Part shown: in pieces, positions 61,919 to 61,940 of the stretch
Numbering within the stretch: the first letter of the stretch is position 1
How the letters are laid out: every line of letters starts with the position of its first letter
Assembly: GCA_014379965.1 (NCBI GenBank)
Contig: JACMKU010000086.1
Coordinates: 1-61,940 of the forward strand
Length of the DNA stretch: 61,940 nucleotides
Direction of reading: 5' to 3'
DNA from: Chitinophagaceae bacterium
Lineage (GTDB): Bacteria > Bacteroidota > Bacteroidia > Chitinophagales > Chitinophagaceae
Notes under the pieces: model-generated
The model's input: the letters and a program-made list of their open reading frames with translations, nothing else
Databases searched by the model: none
Told to the model about the DNA's origin: nothing
Program-made: the position numbers and the translations under genes

Positions 61919-61940
61919 TTTTTTTCAAAATAAATTTTAG

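Noticed and set aside
1..61940. Prophage, insertion sequence, tRNA or rRNA genes
   Set aside because: No transposase, integrase, phage structural gene, tRNA cloverleaf or rRNA sequence was recognised on either strand.

Overview
The window looks like chromosome of a member of the Bacteroidota, most probably a Chitinophagaceae-like organism. This rests on promoters of the TTG / TAnnTTTG type, an UpxY-type antiterminator at the head of a polysaccharide locus, a crtI-crtB-idi-crtZ-crtY carotenoid set next to an ECF sigma factor, DUF4838 and DUF5009-type proteins, and weak Shine-Dalgarno signals. No rRNA, tRNA, transposase, integrase or CRISPR array was seen.

Layout. 1-10.7 kb holds unrelated housekeeping or accessory genes: the C-terminal two thirds of a P2A calcium ATPase, a VOC protein, a truncated gene remnant, an SRPBCC protein, membrane proteins, a PD40/TPR secreted protein, a GAF protein and a 1073-aa tricorn-type protease. 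10.8-16.4 kb (minus strand) is a zeaxanthin-type pathway: ECF sigma factor, crtI, crtB, idi, crtZ, crtY. 16.5-56.7 kb (minus strand) is a ~40-kb surface polysaccharide locus. It is read from an UpxY antiterminator (56.6 kb) through outer-membrane export protein and tyrosine autokinase, then the dTDP- and CDP-sugar genes, flippase, glycosyltransferases, two asparagine-synthetase-type amidotransferases, a transglutaminase-like membrane protein, several methyltransferases, a candidate polymerase, an N-formyltransferase, a UDP-sugar dehydrogenase, a LegC-type aminotransferase, the initiating sugar-phosphate transferase and a PHP phosphatase. 56.8-61.9 kb holds a sugar N-acetyltransferase, a DUF5009-type membrane acyltransferase, an RtcB RNA ligase, an AAA ATPase, and two tiny ORFs each followed by a strong intrinsic terminator.

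The most unusual feature is a set of at least six families of short-period intergenic repeats (period about 7 nt: GTTTAAC-, CAATGGG-, CTAGTGG-, GGGAATC-, TTACGGG-type) plus a CGCAGAT-type element. Many fold into long hairpins: one is a perfect 46-bp inverted repeat and one a 37-bp inverted repeat with a single mismatch. They sit at operon junctions and convergent gene ends, and in several genes they supply the last codons and the stop codon.

The best candidate for an undescribed system is at the right edge: two short ORFs sharing an SSRxA...YRR motif, each capped by a terminator, upstream of an AAA ATPase and an RtcB ligase on the same strand. All functional calls come from motif recognition by eye; no database search was possible.
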